Shown here: positions 34,168 to 43,589 of the stretch, in pieces
Numbering within the stretch: position 1 is the stretch's first letter
Layout of the letters: each line of letters opens with the position of its first letter
Assembly (NCBI GenBank): GCA_011390205.1
Contig: JAABSX010000003.1
Span: forward strand, 1-64,000
Reading direction: 5' to 3'
DNA length: 64,000 bases
Origin: Microscillaceae bacterium
GTDB taxonomy: Bacteria > Bacteroidota > Bacteroidia > Cytophagales > Microscillaceae
The notes under the pieces: generated by a model
Databases searched by the model: none
What the model was told of the DNA's origin: nothing
What the model saw: the letters and a program-made list of their open reading frames with translations, nothing else
Position numbers and translations under genes: made by a program

Positions 34168-37158
34168 ATGAAGCAAAGCTACTTACTTATTATTTTGTAT
34201 TTGAGCAGCATACAAATCCTCTTTGCCCAAGATTTCCATTTCGTCTCGGGTACTGTCAAAGATACTAAAGGAGAAACCCTGCCTGGTGTTACGGTGCAGT
34301 TACAAGGCACTTCAGTGGGCACAGTTACCAATCCAGAAGGGTATTATCGCCTGAGAGTACCCAATGAAGGTGGTACACTGGTTTTTTCTTTCTTGGGAAT
34401 GAAAAAACTTACACAAACAATCGGCGCACAAAGTGTACTTGATGTGGTTATGCAAGAAGATGTAACGGCACTTGAAACCATCGTGGTAACAGGCTACGGA
34501 GGAGAGCGAAACAAACGTGATTTGGTGGGTAGCTATGAGCAAATATCTTCAGAGCAGCTCCAGCCCAACCGCCCCGTAGAGAGTTTTGATAAATTACTGA
34601 CAGGGCTAGTGGCAGGTGTGCAAGTAGAAAGCAATACAGGCGAGCCTGGACTGCCTGTGCGGGTTAGAATCAGAGGAGAGGGTTCTCTTGTGCCAGTATC
34701 AAGAAATGATGTAGCAAGCTCAGGGCAGCCTCTGTATGTGCTTGATGGTGTTCCGCTGTATGACATCACAGACCGCAACACCACCAACACACAATTTAGT
34801 GATGTTACTGAGCAAAAACTCAATCCGCTTGCCTCACTCAATCCTGAAGACATTGAGTCAATCACAGTACTCAAAGATGCGGCAGCCTCTGCCATTTATG
34901 GGGCAAATGCAGCCAATGGTGTGGTGCTTATCACCACCAAGCGAGGCATAAGTGGCAAAAGTCAAGTAAATCTTAGCATCAATTATGGGTTTCAAAACCC
35001 CGTCAATGAGCCACAGTTTTTGAACAGCAGCCAGTATGTAGCTCTTTATCGTGAAAGTTTATTTAATTCTGGCGGAAATCCTTCACTTGCAGGCTCAGAT
35101 GCTGTCAATACTGATTGGCGTGATTTGGTAACACGGACAGGCACTAACCTCAGTGCCAATTTGGGCATTAGTGGAGGCACAGCACAAACTCGTTTTCGTT
35201 TTTCAGCAGGTTATTTTAAGCAAGAAGCCATCTCAAAAGGCAATGATATAGAGCGTATCAGTTTCAGAATTGGTATCAATCATCAAATTGGAAAGAATTT
35301 TTCTATGAGTTTTGATTTAGGGGCAGCCTTCAATGGCAAAACCTCTTTCAACAGCTTTGGCGTTACTACCTTTGCTCCTAACCTTTCCCCCATAAATGAT
35401 GATGGTACATTTAATAATCAAGGCTTTTTCTTAAACCGCCCCAACCCCTTGGCAGCTCTTGAGCAAAACGAATTTACCCACAAGGGCTTTGCTACCAATG
35501 GCAACATCACCCTAGAATACCAAGTACTTCCTTCGCTCAAAATACGCTCTACCATAGGCATAGATTATTACCAAAACAGGCAAAATGAGTTTCGCTCTGC
35601 CCTCAATGGCTCGGGGCGTAGCCGTAATGGATACGCCAACAAAGTGGATAGAAATAATCAACGCTGGATTTCTTTCACACAGCTAGTCTGGAACAAAAAA
35701 ATAGCTGAAAAACATAATTTTAATGCTGTATTGGGTTTTGAAGCCCAAGAGCAAACGACTGCTTTGCTACGTGCTACGGGTACTAATTTTCCTTTTGACG
35801 GGCTAAGGCAGCTTACCGTAGTGAGTGATGAAAATAGCAGTGTGGCATCTTCAGACCAAGAAGAAGCCACTGTGTCTTTTTATGGGCAAATGGGGTATAA
35901 TTTTGACCAGAAATACATTTTTTCGCTCAATGTAAGGCGTGATGCCTCTTCTATTTTTGGAGGGGATGTACGCAATGCCAATTTTGCCTCAGCTGGGCTG
36001 GGCTGGCTGATTAGTGAAGAAGACTTTATGAAACGCTTTGATTTCATTTCTTTGCTCAAATTGCGTGGCACTTTTGGCAGCACAGGCAACTCACGCATAG
36101 GCACTTATGCCGCAAGGGGGCTCTATCGCTTTGATAGTGGCTTTCAATATGGAGGCTTGCTGGGCAGCGCTCCCATTGCAGCTCCTAACCCTCGCCTCTC
36201 TTGGGAGACCAACCTCAAACTCAATCTAGGCTTAGACATTACCCTCTGGAAAGGACGAATCGGCCTGACCACAGAGTTTTACCAAAACCGAATCTTCAAT
36301 GCCATCTCTACCATTGATGTGCCACAAGAAACAGGATTTATCTCTATCCCTGCCAATACTGCCAATATGCAAAATACAGGCTGGGAGTTTACCCTCAATA
36401 CCAAGAATATCTCCAAAGAAGACTTTACTTGGAGTACTAATTTTAACATTGCTTTTAATAGAAATAAAATCACCAAGCTTGCCCTTGAGCGCCCACCACG
36501 CAGCACTGAGCAATCAAGCGGCTTGGTGGTCGGGCAAGATGTAAGTGCCATTTATGGAGTGCCTTATGCAGGTGCAGACCCCTACAACGGCAAGCCCCTC
36601 TGGTACTTGCCCGATGGCAGTATCACAGATGATGTACGCCTTGCCAATGCCATAGAAAATAGAGTGGTAATTGGCACACGAAGCCCCGATTTTTTAGGAG
36701 GGTTTACCAATAACCTTACTTACAAAAACCTCTCTCTGGGTGTTTTAATGACTTACAGTGTAGGCTCGCAAATCTTGGTGCCTAACTCTAGCATGACTGA
36801 TGGAAGAAGCTTAGCTTTTGATAATCAGAGTATTAATTTGCTTGATAGATGGCAGCAACCTGGTGATATTACTGATGTGCCACGCTTACACCCACTTAAT
36901 TTTCCGGCACGTAACAACACCCGATTTTTATTTGACAATACTTTCTTAAAAATTGACAATGTCAATCTAGGCTACAGTGCTCCAAGTGCCATCGCCAAGA
37001 AAATATATATGAGCAGCCTAAGGTGCTTTGTGCAAATAAATAATGTGGCTTATTTTTATACCACTACTTCGGCACGCAATCGCAACAACATCGCACAATA
37101 TCGGTTTCCCTTTCCTGAAAGCAGAACGGTGATGCTGGGCTTGAATGCCGTGTTTTAG
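34168..37158 (+). CDS. SusC/RagA-family TonB-linked outer-membrane transporter
   Basis: 996 residues from ATG 34168 (the frame reaches a TTG two codons upstream). Signal peptide to about residue 21 (ILFAQ). A CarboxypepD_reg-like domain (FVSGTVKDTKGETLPGVTVQLQGT; about 24-100) carries the carboxy-terminal TonB-box-like ETIVVTGYG. The plug domain follows, with the RIRGEGSL and PLYVLDGVPL signatures, then PEDIESITVLKDAAASAIYGANAANGVVLITTKRG (strong SusC hallmark) and a barrel with many repeated strands ending in MLGLNAVF. It imports a bulky ligand together with the SusD lipoprotein encoded 65 bp downstream, energised by TonB-ExbBD. The substrate is not evident; the surroundings lack glycosidases. 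Confidence 0.94.
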   Translation: MKQSYLLIILYLSSIQILFAQDFHFVSGTVKDTKGETLPGVTVQLQGTSVGTVTNPEGYYRLRVPNEGGTLVFSFLGMKKLTQTIGAQSVLDVVMQEDVTALETIVVTGYGGERNKRDLVGSYEQISSEQLQPNRPVESFDKLLTGLVAGVQVESNTGEPGLPVRVRIRGEGSLVPVSRNDVASSGQPLYVLDGVPLYDITDRNTTNTQFSDVTEQKLNPLASLNPEDIESITVLKDAAASAIYGANAANGVVLITTKRGISGKSQVNLSINYGFQNPVNEPQFLNSSQYVALYRESLFNSGGNPSLAGSDAVNTDWRDLVTRTGTNLSANLGISGGTAQTRFRFSAGYFKQEAISKGNDIERISFRIGINHQIGKNFSMSFDLGAAFNGKTSFNSFGVTTFAPNLSPINDDGTFNNQGFFLNRPNPLAALEQNEFTHKGFATNGNITLEYQVLPSLKIRSTIGIDYYQNRQNEFRSALNGSGRSRNGYANKVDRNNQRWISFTQLVWNKKIAEKHNFNAVLGFEAQEQTTALLRATGTNFPFDGLRQLTVVSDENSSVASSDQEEATVSFYGQMGYNFDQKYIFSLNVRRDASSIFGGDVRNANFASAGLGWLISEEDFMKRFDFISLLKLRGTFGSTGNSRIGTYAARGLYRFDSGFQYGGLLGSAPIAAPNPRLSWETNLKLNLGLDITLWKGRIGLTTEFYQNRIFNAISTIDVPQETGFISIPANTANMQNTGWEFTLNTKNISKEDFTWSTNFNIAFNRNKITKLALERPPRSTEQSSGLVVGQDVSAIYGVPYAGADPYNGKPLWYLPDGSITDDVRLANAIENRVVIGTRSPDFLGGFTNNLTYKNLSLGVLMTYSVGSQILVPNSSMTDGRSLAFDNQSINLLDRWQQPGDITDVPRLHPLNFPARNNTRFLFDNTFLKIDNVNLGYSAPSAIAKKIYMSSLRCFVQINNVAYFYTTTSARNRNNIAQYRFPFPESRTVMLGLNAVF

Positions 37159-37223
37159 TCCTGCTTTTAGCCTTTAACCTCCCAAGTGAGGGAGCGTGTT
37201 TTGTAATGAATGATTATTGACTT

Positions 37224-38666
37224 ATGAAAAAATATTACTTATCTTTCTTTTGCTGTTTTATGCTTGGTGCTTGCAGCAATTTTTTAGACAAAGCCCCGCA
37301 AGATGAAGTTTCTAATGATGATGCTTTAATTGATATTCAGCGGGCAAATATTGCGATGATAGGTACTTATAGTGGATTGCTGGGTGGAAGTTATTATTTT
37401 ACGATGATGATGGCCTACCCTGAGTATGCAGGCGGAAACATAAAACCTGGCAACAATGCACTGAGCGTAGGGCTGAACCGCTATGAAAGAGTGTATGCCT
37501 TTAGCAGCACTGCCATCCCCCAAGCAGATGCCACTTCTTTTGAGCTAGACATTTACGGAGATATTTACAAAGTAATAAGCCGTGCCAATAACATCATTGA
37601 AGCCCTACCTACTTTGCCTGATGGCACAGAGGCACAAAAAAATAACCTCACAGGAGAGGCCAAATTTATGCGTGCTTTGGCGTATTTTGATTTGGTACGT
37701 ATCTATGGGCAGAACTACCGCTTTACGGATGATGCCAGTCATCTGGGCATACCTGCTCTGCGCCAGAATCCGCAAGTGTTTGAGTATCCTCGCCGTAATA
37801 CTGTCAAAGAAGTCTATGATTTAATTATTGAAGATTTGCAAGATGCTGCCACACATATCAATGCCAATGCCGTCAGAACAAGCAACGCCAAAATATGGCT
37901 TTCTGTTTGGGCTGCCAAGGCACTGCTCGCTAGGGTATATCTCTACCAAGGCGAATGGCAAAAAGCCATAGACCTTTGTGATGAAATCATCGCAAGTAAT
38001 CAGTTTCAACTTGCTTCGCAAGTAAACTACTCCAGCATCTGGAGGCGCAGTGGTGCAGGCAAACAAGAGGTTATTTTTGAAATAGACATGGGGACAAATC
38101 GGCGCAATTCTGTTGGAGAAATCTACGGACAAGGACAAACCCAGGCATTCGCTTCTGCCACCAATGATTTGATAGGGCTCTTTAACCCCAATGACATCAG
38201 AGGTACAGCAGGTATGATTGAAAACTATGTCGCACCCAATGGGAACTCTGATTTTTTGAGCCGAAAATTTATTTTCTCGCTTGATGAGACCTACCCCATT
38301 GTTGTACTTAGATTGGCAGAGCTACACCTTGCACGTGCCGAAGCACTCGCCGAGCTTGGCCTAGATGTCCTTGCAAGGGCAGACCTGAACCTCATCAGGC
38401 AGCGTGCCAACCCCAATGCCTCAAACATCAACGCATCTGGTACGGCACTCAAAGAAGAGATTGGATTGGAGCGAAGGCGTGAGTTTGCCTTTGAGGGGCA
38501 TTTGTTTTTTGACCTTACCCGAAGAAAGCGTGGAGTCATCAGGATAGACTGCCCTGCTAATAATCCTAATTGTAATGTGGCTTACCCCAGTGATTTGTTT
38601 GTGCTGCCCATCCCACAAAAACAATTAGATGCGAACTCTGAAATTGTACAAAATCCAGGATATTGA
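37224..38666 (+). CDS. SusD/RagB-family lipoprotein
   Basis: 480 residues. Lipobox MLGAC puts the lipidated cysteine at C17. The helical SusD fold is visible: TPR-like helices (NNIIEALPTLP, LTGEAKFMRALAYFDLVRIYGQNYR) and the late family hallmark LRLAELHLARAEALAELG followed by RADLNLIRQRANPNA, then FEGHLFFDLTRR and the end LPIPQKQLDANSEIVQNPGY. It sits on top of SusC and binds the incoming ligand at the cell surface. It is part of the operon starting at 34168, with the next gene only 24 bp downstream. Confidence 0.95.
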   Translation: MKKYYLSFFCCFMLGACSNFLDKAPQDEVSNDDALIDIQRANIAMIGTYSGLLGGSYYFTMMMAYPEYAGGNIKPGNNALSVGLNRYERVYAFSSTAIPQADATSFELDIYGDIYKVISRANNIIEALPTLPDGTEAQKNNLTGEAKFMRALAYFDLVRIYGQNYRFTDDASHLGIPALRQNPQVFEYPRRNTVKEVYDLIIEDLQDAATHINANAVRTSNAKIWLSVWAAKALLARVYLYQGEWQKAIDLCDEIIASNQFQLASQVNYSSIWRRSGAGKQEVIFEIDMGTNRRNSVGEIYGQGQTQAFASATNDLIGLFNPNDIRGTAGMIENYVAPNGNSDFLSRKFIFSLDETYPIVVLRLAELHLARAEALAELGLDVLARADLNLIRQRANPNASNINASGTALKEEIGLERRREFAFEGHLFFDLTRRKRGVIRIDCPANNPNCNVAYPSDLFVLPIPQKQLDANSEIVQNPGY

Positions 38667-38690
38667 TACACTTTTTAAAGAAAATAGGAG

Positions 38691-39215
38691 ATGAAATTAC
38701 TTTTTAAATACATTGGTTTTGCTTTGATCATGCTGAATTTATGGGCATGTAAAGATTTTCGTGCAGACCAGCGCGACTTGAATGTATTTGACCCTGCCAA
38801 TAGTTTTGTAAGGTTTGACTATAAAAGTACACTTACAGCACCCGCCCGAGATACAGCACATGTCTTTGTGCAGTCACCATTAGAGATTCAGATCCCTGTG
38901 GCACTTTCTGCTTCACCACAAAGCCAAGCTGTAGTGCTTACCTTTCAGCTACATACACAGAGCAATCTCGGTGAAGCTGTCAATTATGAAATACGCAATG
39001 CTGCTGGTGTAGCCTCAGGTGATAGAAGAATATTCTTAGAGGCGGGTTCTTTTGATAGTTTTATTACTTTTAAATTACTTGCTCCTCCTCCGCCTAGCCC
39101 TACAGGGCAGCATCTACTAAAAATAGAACTCATAGACATTAGTATCCCTAATGTGAGTTTAGGTTTTCCTGGCTCAGGAAGAGGAAGAATATTTGAAGTC
39201 TTCATTTTTGATTAA
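38691..39215 (+). CDS. Small lipoprotein (DUF4843-like)
   Basis: 174 residues. LNLWAC makes C20 the lipidation site. Mature part is beta-rich (NSFVRFDYKSTLTAP, LEIQIPVALSAS, VVLTFQLHTQ, FITFKLLAPPPPSPTGQHLLKIELIDI). Small lipoproteins with this RFDY...IPVALSAS layout follow SusCD in Bacteroidota operons and are often called DUF4843. It is presumably a surface-exposed partner of the SusC/SusD complex. The stop codon precedes the next start (39280) by 64 bp. No catalytic motif is visible. Confidence 0.75.
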   Translation: MKLLFKYIGFALIMLNLWACKDFRADQRDLNVFDPANSFVRFDYKSTLTAPARDTAHVFVQSPLEIQIPVALSASPQSQAVVLTFQLHTQSNLGEAVNYEIRNAAGVASGDRRIFLEAGSFDSFITFKLLAPPPPSPTGQHLLKIELIDISIPNVSLGFPGSGRGRIFEVFIFD

Positions 39216-39279
39216 AAGAAACCTTGCACTGAATTGTCAATCATACAGCATAAATTGCAAACAAAGAATTAAAAAATCA

Positions 39280-40200
39280 ATGAAATACTGCTTTTTATTC
39301 CTAATTTTATTCATCACATCAGCTTGCATCAGAGAAGATGCACCTGTGCGTGTGGGGCCGCTCAATCTTGCTTTTTCTGAAATACAAAAAGATTTGGAAG
39401 TAAATGGAGAAGTGAAGCTTAGTATTTTTTTGAGCCAAGCTCAGCCCAGTGCACAAAATGTGCAGCTACGCATCGGGGGTACAGCCATAGAAGGAGAGGA
39501 CTATGCAGCCATTCCAAGAACCCTCCTTATCCCTGCCCAAGTTACGGAGGTAGCACTGAACATCGTATCACTTGAAAATGACAATGATAAAATAGGCAAA
39601 ACCATAGAAGTAGAAATACTACGCCCCGAAAATGGCTTGGTACGCCCTGAAGCCGCTATCTGTACTGTTACGTTTATAATCACACATACAGTAAACCTAA
39701 GCATTTGGGCAAAAGACCTTGCTTTTCCGCAGTTGTTTGGCTACTCTTCGGGCAGCATCGCCCCTGTGCCTGATGGAGGTGGGCAAAATGCCAATCCTCA
39801 CTTTTCATTTGCTTACAAAAGCAAAACCAATCAGAATGTGATAGGCATGCTCAATAATACCAACCCGACTTCAAGCACCAATGCCTTGAATATGCACCGA
39901 CTTTATGCAAATTTTAATGTTTCCTCAGCCTCTGCCAATATCAGAATCCCCGAGATGATTCGATTTATTCCTAACTTTGAGGGGGCTACAGAAGGTACCG
40001 TAGAGATTATCCCACAGAGAGTCAGAATCACAAGAATGCCATCTTCAGCTCTGCCGCCCTTCGAGGTAGGTATCTCAGGCGAAGGTACCTATAGCGAGGC
40101 CACAGGCATTATTGAGGCAGTAGTCTATTTTGACGAAACCGAGATAGGAGGGGAAGAAAACATCCCAAGAAGGTATGTCTTTGAGAAAGAACCAAGATAA
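39280..40200 (+). CDS. Lipoprotein with Calx-beta-like domain
   Basis: 306 residues from ATG 39280, chosen because MKYCFLFLILFITSAC is a proper lipoprotein signal (C16); the open frame runs back to TTG 39193 but that part has no signal character. Residues about 25-125 show the Calx-beta pattern (VKLSIFLSQAQPSAQNVQL, GTAIEGEDYAAIPRTLLIP then VALNIVSLENDNDKIGKTIEVEIL). The rest is a beta-rich domain (FEGATEGTVEIIPQRVRI; EGTYSEATGIIEAVVYFDE). It is likely another surface lipoprotein of the SusCD operon, perhaps binding substrate or calcium. Not recognised further. Confidence 0.75.
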   Translation: MKYCFLFLILFITSACIREDAPVRVGPLNLAFSEIQKDLEVNGEVKLSIFLSQAQPSAQNVQLRIGGTAIEGEDYAAIPRTLLIPAQVTEVALNIVSLENDNDKIGKTIEVEILRPENGLVRPEAAICTVTFIITHTVNLSIWAKDLAFPQLFGYSSGSIAPVPDGGGQNANPHFSFAYKSKTNQNVIGMLNNTNPTSSTNALNMHRLYANFNVSSASANIRIPEMIRFIPNFEGATEGTVEIIPQRVRITRMPSSALPPFEVGISGEGTYSEATGIIEAVVYFDETEIGGEENIPRRYVFEKEPR

Positions 40201-40277
40201 AGAAATCTTAAAGCCTATTGACTAAAAATTAACAGAAGAAATGGCAATCATATAATTACAACTTAAATATACATCCA

Positions 40278-42221
40278 ATGAAGCAAACCTATTTTATCTT
40301 CTTATGTCTGCTACTTAGCCTAAGTAGTCTAAAAGCACAAGTCCCTCAGTTACTCAAAGACATCAATCCAGGTGCAGGAGTGGGTGCACCATTTGAGTTC
40401 ACAGAATACAACGGTTTGGTGTATTTTAGGGCAAACGATGGTACAAATGGCATTGAACTCTGGAAAACCGATGGTACAGAGGCAGGCACTGTATTGGTGC
40501 AAGATATCAATGCAGGAGCAGGCAATTCACTCCCCACAGGGCTGACGGTATTTGATGGTAAACTTTTTTTAAGGGCCAATAATGGTACTAGTGGTACAGA
40601 GTTATTTGTATTTGATGGTACTGACCTGACGCTGCTAAAGGATATCAATCTTGGTACTGCCAATGCAGCTCCATCTAATTTAACACCATTCGATGGCTTG
40701 CTTTATTTTTCTGCCAATGACGGCGTAAGTGGTGTCGAACTCTGGAAAACTGATGGCACAACAGCAGGCACGTCACTCATAAGCGACCTGAATCCCAGTG
40801 GAAATTCATCTCCCAATAATTTTATTGTTTTTCAAGATAAACTTTATTTTCAGGCAACCAATGGCACATTAGGAAGAGAATTGTTCGTGTTTGATGGTAC
40901 AGATATTGGTTTGGTAGCTGATATCAATCTAGGTACAGGAAACTCAAGCCCCAGTGAAATGATTGTGTACAATGATAAACTTTACTTTGAAGCAGACAAT
41001 GGCACAAGCCGACAACTTTGGGTCTATGATGGCACAAACCCTCCTAGCGAGATTAGTATTAATCCCGAAGGCAATGCGACTCCTACTAATCTTGCTGTGT
41101 TTAAGGGGCGGCTCTACTTCAGTGCCATTCGTTCAGGTACAGCCTCTTCACCTCGCTCTTTATTTTATTATGAGGATTCAGATCCGGGCATCATCGTACA
41201 GGTTTTGGGTGGTGATGTAGCCACAAACCCCCTAAGAATGACTGTGGTAGATGATTTGCTATTTTTCTCAGCGGATGATGGCATCAATGGTTCAGAGCTT
41301 TGGGCTTTTGATGGAGGAGCAAACACGCCTTACTTAGTAAAAGACATTAACCCTAGCATAGGAAGTGTGCCAAGCAATTTTATGGCAATCAGAGGAAAAC
41401 TTTATTTTACTGCAAATGAGGGCACAGGCACAGGGGCAGCCTCACGCTCGGAACTATGGACAAGTGATGGCACAGAATCAGGCACACAACGCACATCACC
41501 CGAAAAAATAAACAATGATGCCAATGCAGTAGTCAATAACTTACTTTATTCTGAGGCACTAAGCACCCTCTTTTTCTCTGCTACACCTCCCAATTTAGGC
41601 AATGAACTTTGGAGCTTTGTCATCGCCCCTGAGTTGAGTATTTTTCAGAATGTAGTACCTATTGCCAATAACACCACTTTCAATTTTGCCAATACAGATG
41701 TATTGGGTGAGAATGAAGTCGTATTCAGATTGCAAAATACAGGCAATGCTCTGCTTAATATTAGCAGCATCACAGTTACAGGAGATGGCTTTGAGCTCGT
41801 AGGGGATGCCCCTTCCCTGATTTCACCTTCCGAAGAAGAAAGCATCGTGCTGCGGTTTGCCACTGAAGATGTAGGCAGTCAGACAGGCTCACTTAACATA
41901 GCAAGCAGTGACCCTGCTACACCTGATTTTACGGTAAATCTATCAGGGCTTATCACAAGTCTAAACAATGCCCTTGTGCAATCCATCAAGGTTTATCCAA
42001 ATCCTAGTACTGAGGAGTTACAAATAGACCTGAGTGCATTGGCAAACCAAGAGGTCGGCTTACGCATTGTAGATAGCCAAGGCAGAGAAGTATATCGCCA
42101 AAACCTACAAAATCAAGGATCAATCTCTAGGTTCAGTATACAAGGCCTAAAAGCAGGGGTATATCATTTAGAACTCACTGCCAATCAGGTGCGTTCTATA
42201 CATAGAATTGTAAAACAATAA
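40278..42221 (+). CDS. Secreted ELWxxDGT-repeat protein with choice-of-anchor-D-like domain and T9SS tail
   Basis: 647 residues. Signal peptide ending about residue 20 (LKAQ). Repeats of the type ELWKTDGTEAGT / LFVFDGTD with F-x-A-N-D-G-x-x-G recur about every 50 residues up to about 430, building a propeller-like array. A domain about 455-560 (FRLQNTGNALLNISSITVTGDGF) resembles choice-of-anchor D. The final part (VYPNPSTEELQIDL...LKAGVYHLEL) is a type A T9SS sorting signal, so it is exported through the Por system. Fifth gene of the SusCD operon, followed by a perfect hairpin. Function of ELWxxDGT proteins is unknown; adhesive or surface-display roles are only suggested. Confidence 0.88.
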   Translation: MKQTYFIFLCLLLSLSSLKAQVPQLLKDINPGAGVGAPFEFTEYNGLVYFRANDGTNGIELWKTDGTEAGTVLVQDINAGAGNSLPTGLTVFDGKLFLRANNGTSGTELFVFDGTDLTLLKDINLGTANAAPSNLTPFDGLLYFSANDGVSGVELWKTDGTTAGTSLISDLNPSGNSSPNNFIVFQDKLYFQATNGTLGRELFVFDGTDIGLVADINLGTGNSSPSEMIVYNDKLYFEADNGTSRQLWVYDGTNPPSEISINPEGNATPTNLAVFKGRLYFSAIRSGTASSPRSLFYYEDSDPGIIVQVLGGDVATNPLRMTVVDDLLFFSADDGINGSELWAFDGGANTPYLVKDINPSIGSVPSNFMAIRGKLYFTANEGTGTGAASRSELWTSDGTESGTQRTSPEKINNDANAVVNNLLYSEALSTLFFSATPPNLGNELWSFVIAPELSIFQNVVPIANNTTFNFANTDVLGENEVVFRLQNTGNALLNISSITVTGDGFELVGDAPSLISPSEEESIVLRFATEDVGSQTGSLNIASSDPATPDFTVNLSGLITSLNNALVQSIKVYPNPSTEELQIDLSALANQEVGLRIVDSQGREVYRQNLQNQGSISRFSIQGLKAGVYHLELTANQVRSIHRIVKQ

Positions 42222-42231
42222 AAAATACCTT

Positions 42232-42273
42232 CACATTGTTTTGCTGTTTGTGGGCAGGCAGCAAAACAATGTG
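42232..42273. terminator. Perfect 15-bp hairpin after the ELWxxDGT gene
   Basis: CACATTGTTTTGCTG (42232-42246) pairs perfectly with CAGCAAAACAATGTG (42259-42273); loop 12 nt, weak T content after it. It may end or attenuate transcription before the peroxidase gene. Confidence 0.75.
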
Positions 42274-42316
42274 CTTTAAAAATAAATTTTTGTGCTAAAT
42301 ATAGTCTAAGCCTTGT

Positions 42317-43471
42317 ATGCCAAATTTAAAAAAGTATTATTTCCCCTCTTTTTTTCTTGCTGTGTTGTGTTGGCTAAGTGTTTTTTTAGTAAACACCTCT
42401 TTTGTGGGGCAGAGTGCATTGCTTTATGACAGTGATGAGCTCCGCCAACTTTACAGCCAGCCTACAGAAAAATGGCCCAAGCCACACATAGATAAAGGGG
42501 TGAAATTTGAAGAGATTGGTTTGCTTCCAGAAGTACAGTTTCCTGAGAATAATTCTTTTTCTAAAGAAAAAGCAGCTCTAGGCAAAGCCCTTTTTTTTGA
42601 CCCACGTCTCTCAAAATCTGGACAGATTGCCTGTGCCTCTTGCCACGACCCCGACTTGGGCTGGGGAGATGGCAGAAGGGTGGCCTTTGGGCATGACCGG
42701 AAGCAGGGCACACGCAATGCCTCTACCATTCTGAATGTAGGTTATGTAGATAAACTATTCTGGGATGGGCGCGCCCATACTTTGGAGCAGCAAGCTCTTT
42801 TTCCGATACAAGACCACCTTGAGATGAATGCCTCACCAGAAGAATTAGAACAAAAGCTGAACGGGATAGAAACCTATCAGAAAATGTTTAAAGAGGTCTT
42901 TGGCTCAGAAAAAATCACCCTCTACCGTGTGAGTCAGGCGATTGCTACTTTTGAACGTACCATTAAAAGCCGTACAAGTAGGTTTGATTTGTTTTTGAAG
43001 GGAAAGCAAGATGCCCTCAGTGATACAGAGCTATTGGGCTTACATCTTTTCAGAACTAAAGCCCGTTGCATTAATTGCCACAGCAGTCCACTCTTTTCTG
43101 ACAATCAATTTCACAATGATGGCTTTACTTTTTTTGGTAGAACCTCTGAAGATTTGGGGCGCTACCTCATCACCGAAAGACCTGAAGATTTGGGTGCCTT
43201 CAGAACCCCCTCTCTGCGTGATGTAGTGTTTACTGGCCCTTGGATGCACACTGGCACTATGGCAAGCCTCGAGGAGATCATAGAGATGTATAACCTAGGC
43301 ATGCCACAGCCCATACCCGAAAGTGCTAAAGACCGCCCCCTACTGCCCAAAAGTTCTCCTTTACTCAAACCACTGGCACTAAGTAAAGAAGAAAAAGCGG
43401 CACTATTGGCCTTTTTGCACGCCATTTCGGCACGTCCACAGAGCATCAATCCTCCTGATTTGCCTCATTAG
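42317..43471 (+). CDS. Di-heme cytochrome c peroxidase (MauG/CcpA family)
   Basis: 384 residues. N-terminal hydrophobic segment about 10-28 (signal or anchor). Two heme-binding motifs, CASCH (C106, C109, H110) and CINCH (C251, C254, H255), the classical di-heme layout. Typical family motifs GKALFFDPRLSKSGQIAC, FWDGRAHTLEQQALFPIQDHLEMN, FRTPSLRDVVFTGPWMHTG and the closing LAFLHAISA. It reduces peroxide in the periplasm or modifies another protein. It lies downstream of the SusCD operon after the 42232 hairpin and convergent to the GH13 gene. SusCD loci with di-heme enzymes can concern metal or heme handling, but that is inference. Confidence 0.9.
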   Translation: MPNLKKYYFPSFFLAVLCWLSVFLVNTSFVGQSALLYDSDELRQLYSQPTEKWPKPHIDKGVKFEEIGLLPEVQFPENNSFSKEKAALGKALFFDPRLSKSGQIACASCHDPDLGWGDGRRVAFGHDRKQGTRNASTILNVGYVDKLFWDGRAHTLEQQALFPIQDHLEMNASPEELEQKLNGIETYQKMFKEVFGSEKITLYRVSQAIATFERTIKSRTSRFDLFLKGKQDALSDTELLGLHLFRTKARCINCHSSPLFSDNQFHNDGFTFFGRTSEDLGRYLITERPEDLGAFRTPSLRDVVFTGPWMHTGTMASLEEIIEMYNLGMPQPIPESAKDRPLLPKSSPLLKPLALSKEEKAALLAFLHAISARPQSINPPDLPH

Positions 43472-43520
43472 TCGGGTGTGTTTTAGAGTTGGCTAAAAAT
43501 CAGAGCCAAGCCCCACAAAC

Positions 43521-43555
43521 CATTGGTCTGCCCAACGGAAAGCCGAAGACCAATG
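43521..43555. terminator. Hairpin between peroxidase and GH13 genes
   Basis: CATTGGTCT (43521-43529) pairs with AGACCAATG (43547-43555); loop 17 nt. It has no clear T-run; it is a weak terminator candidate between convergent genes. Confidence 0.55.
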
Positions 43556-43589
43556 ACAACAAGGCTGGATAAGATGCCCAAATCAAGCT

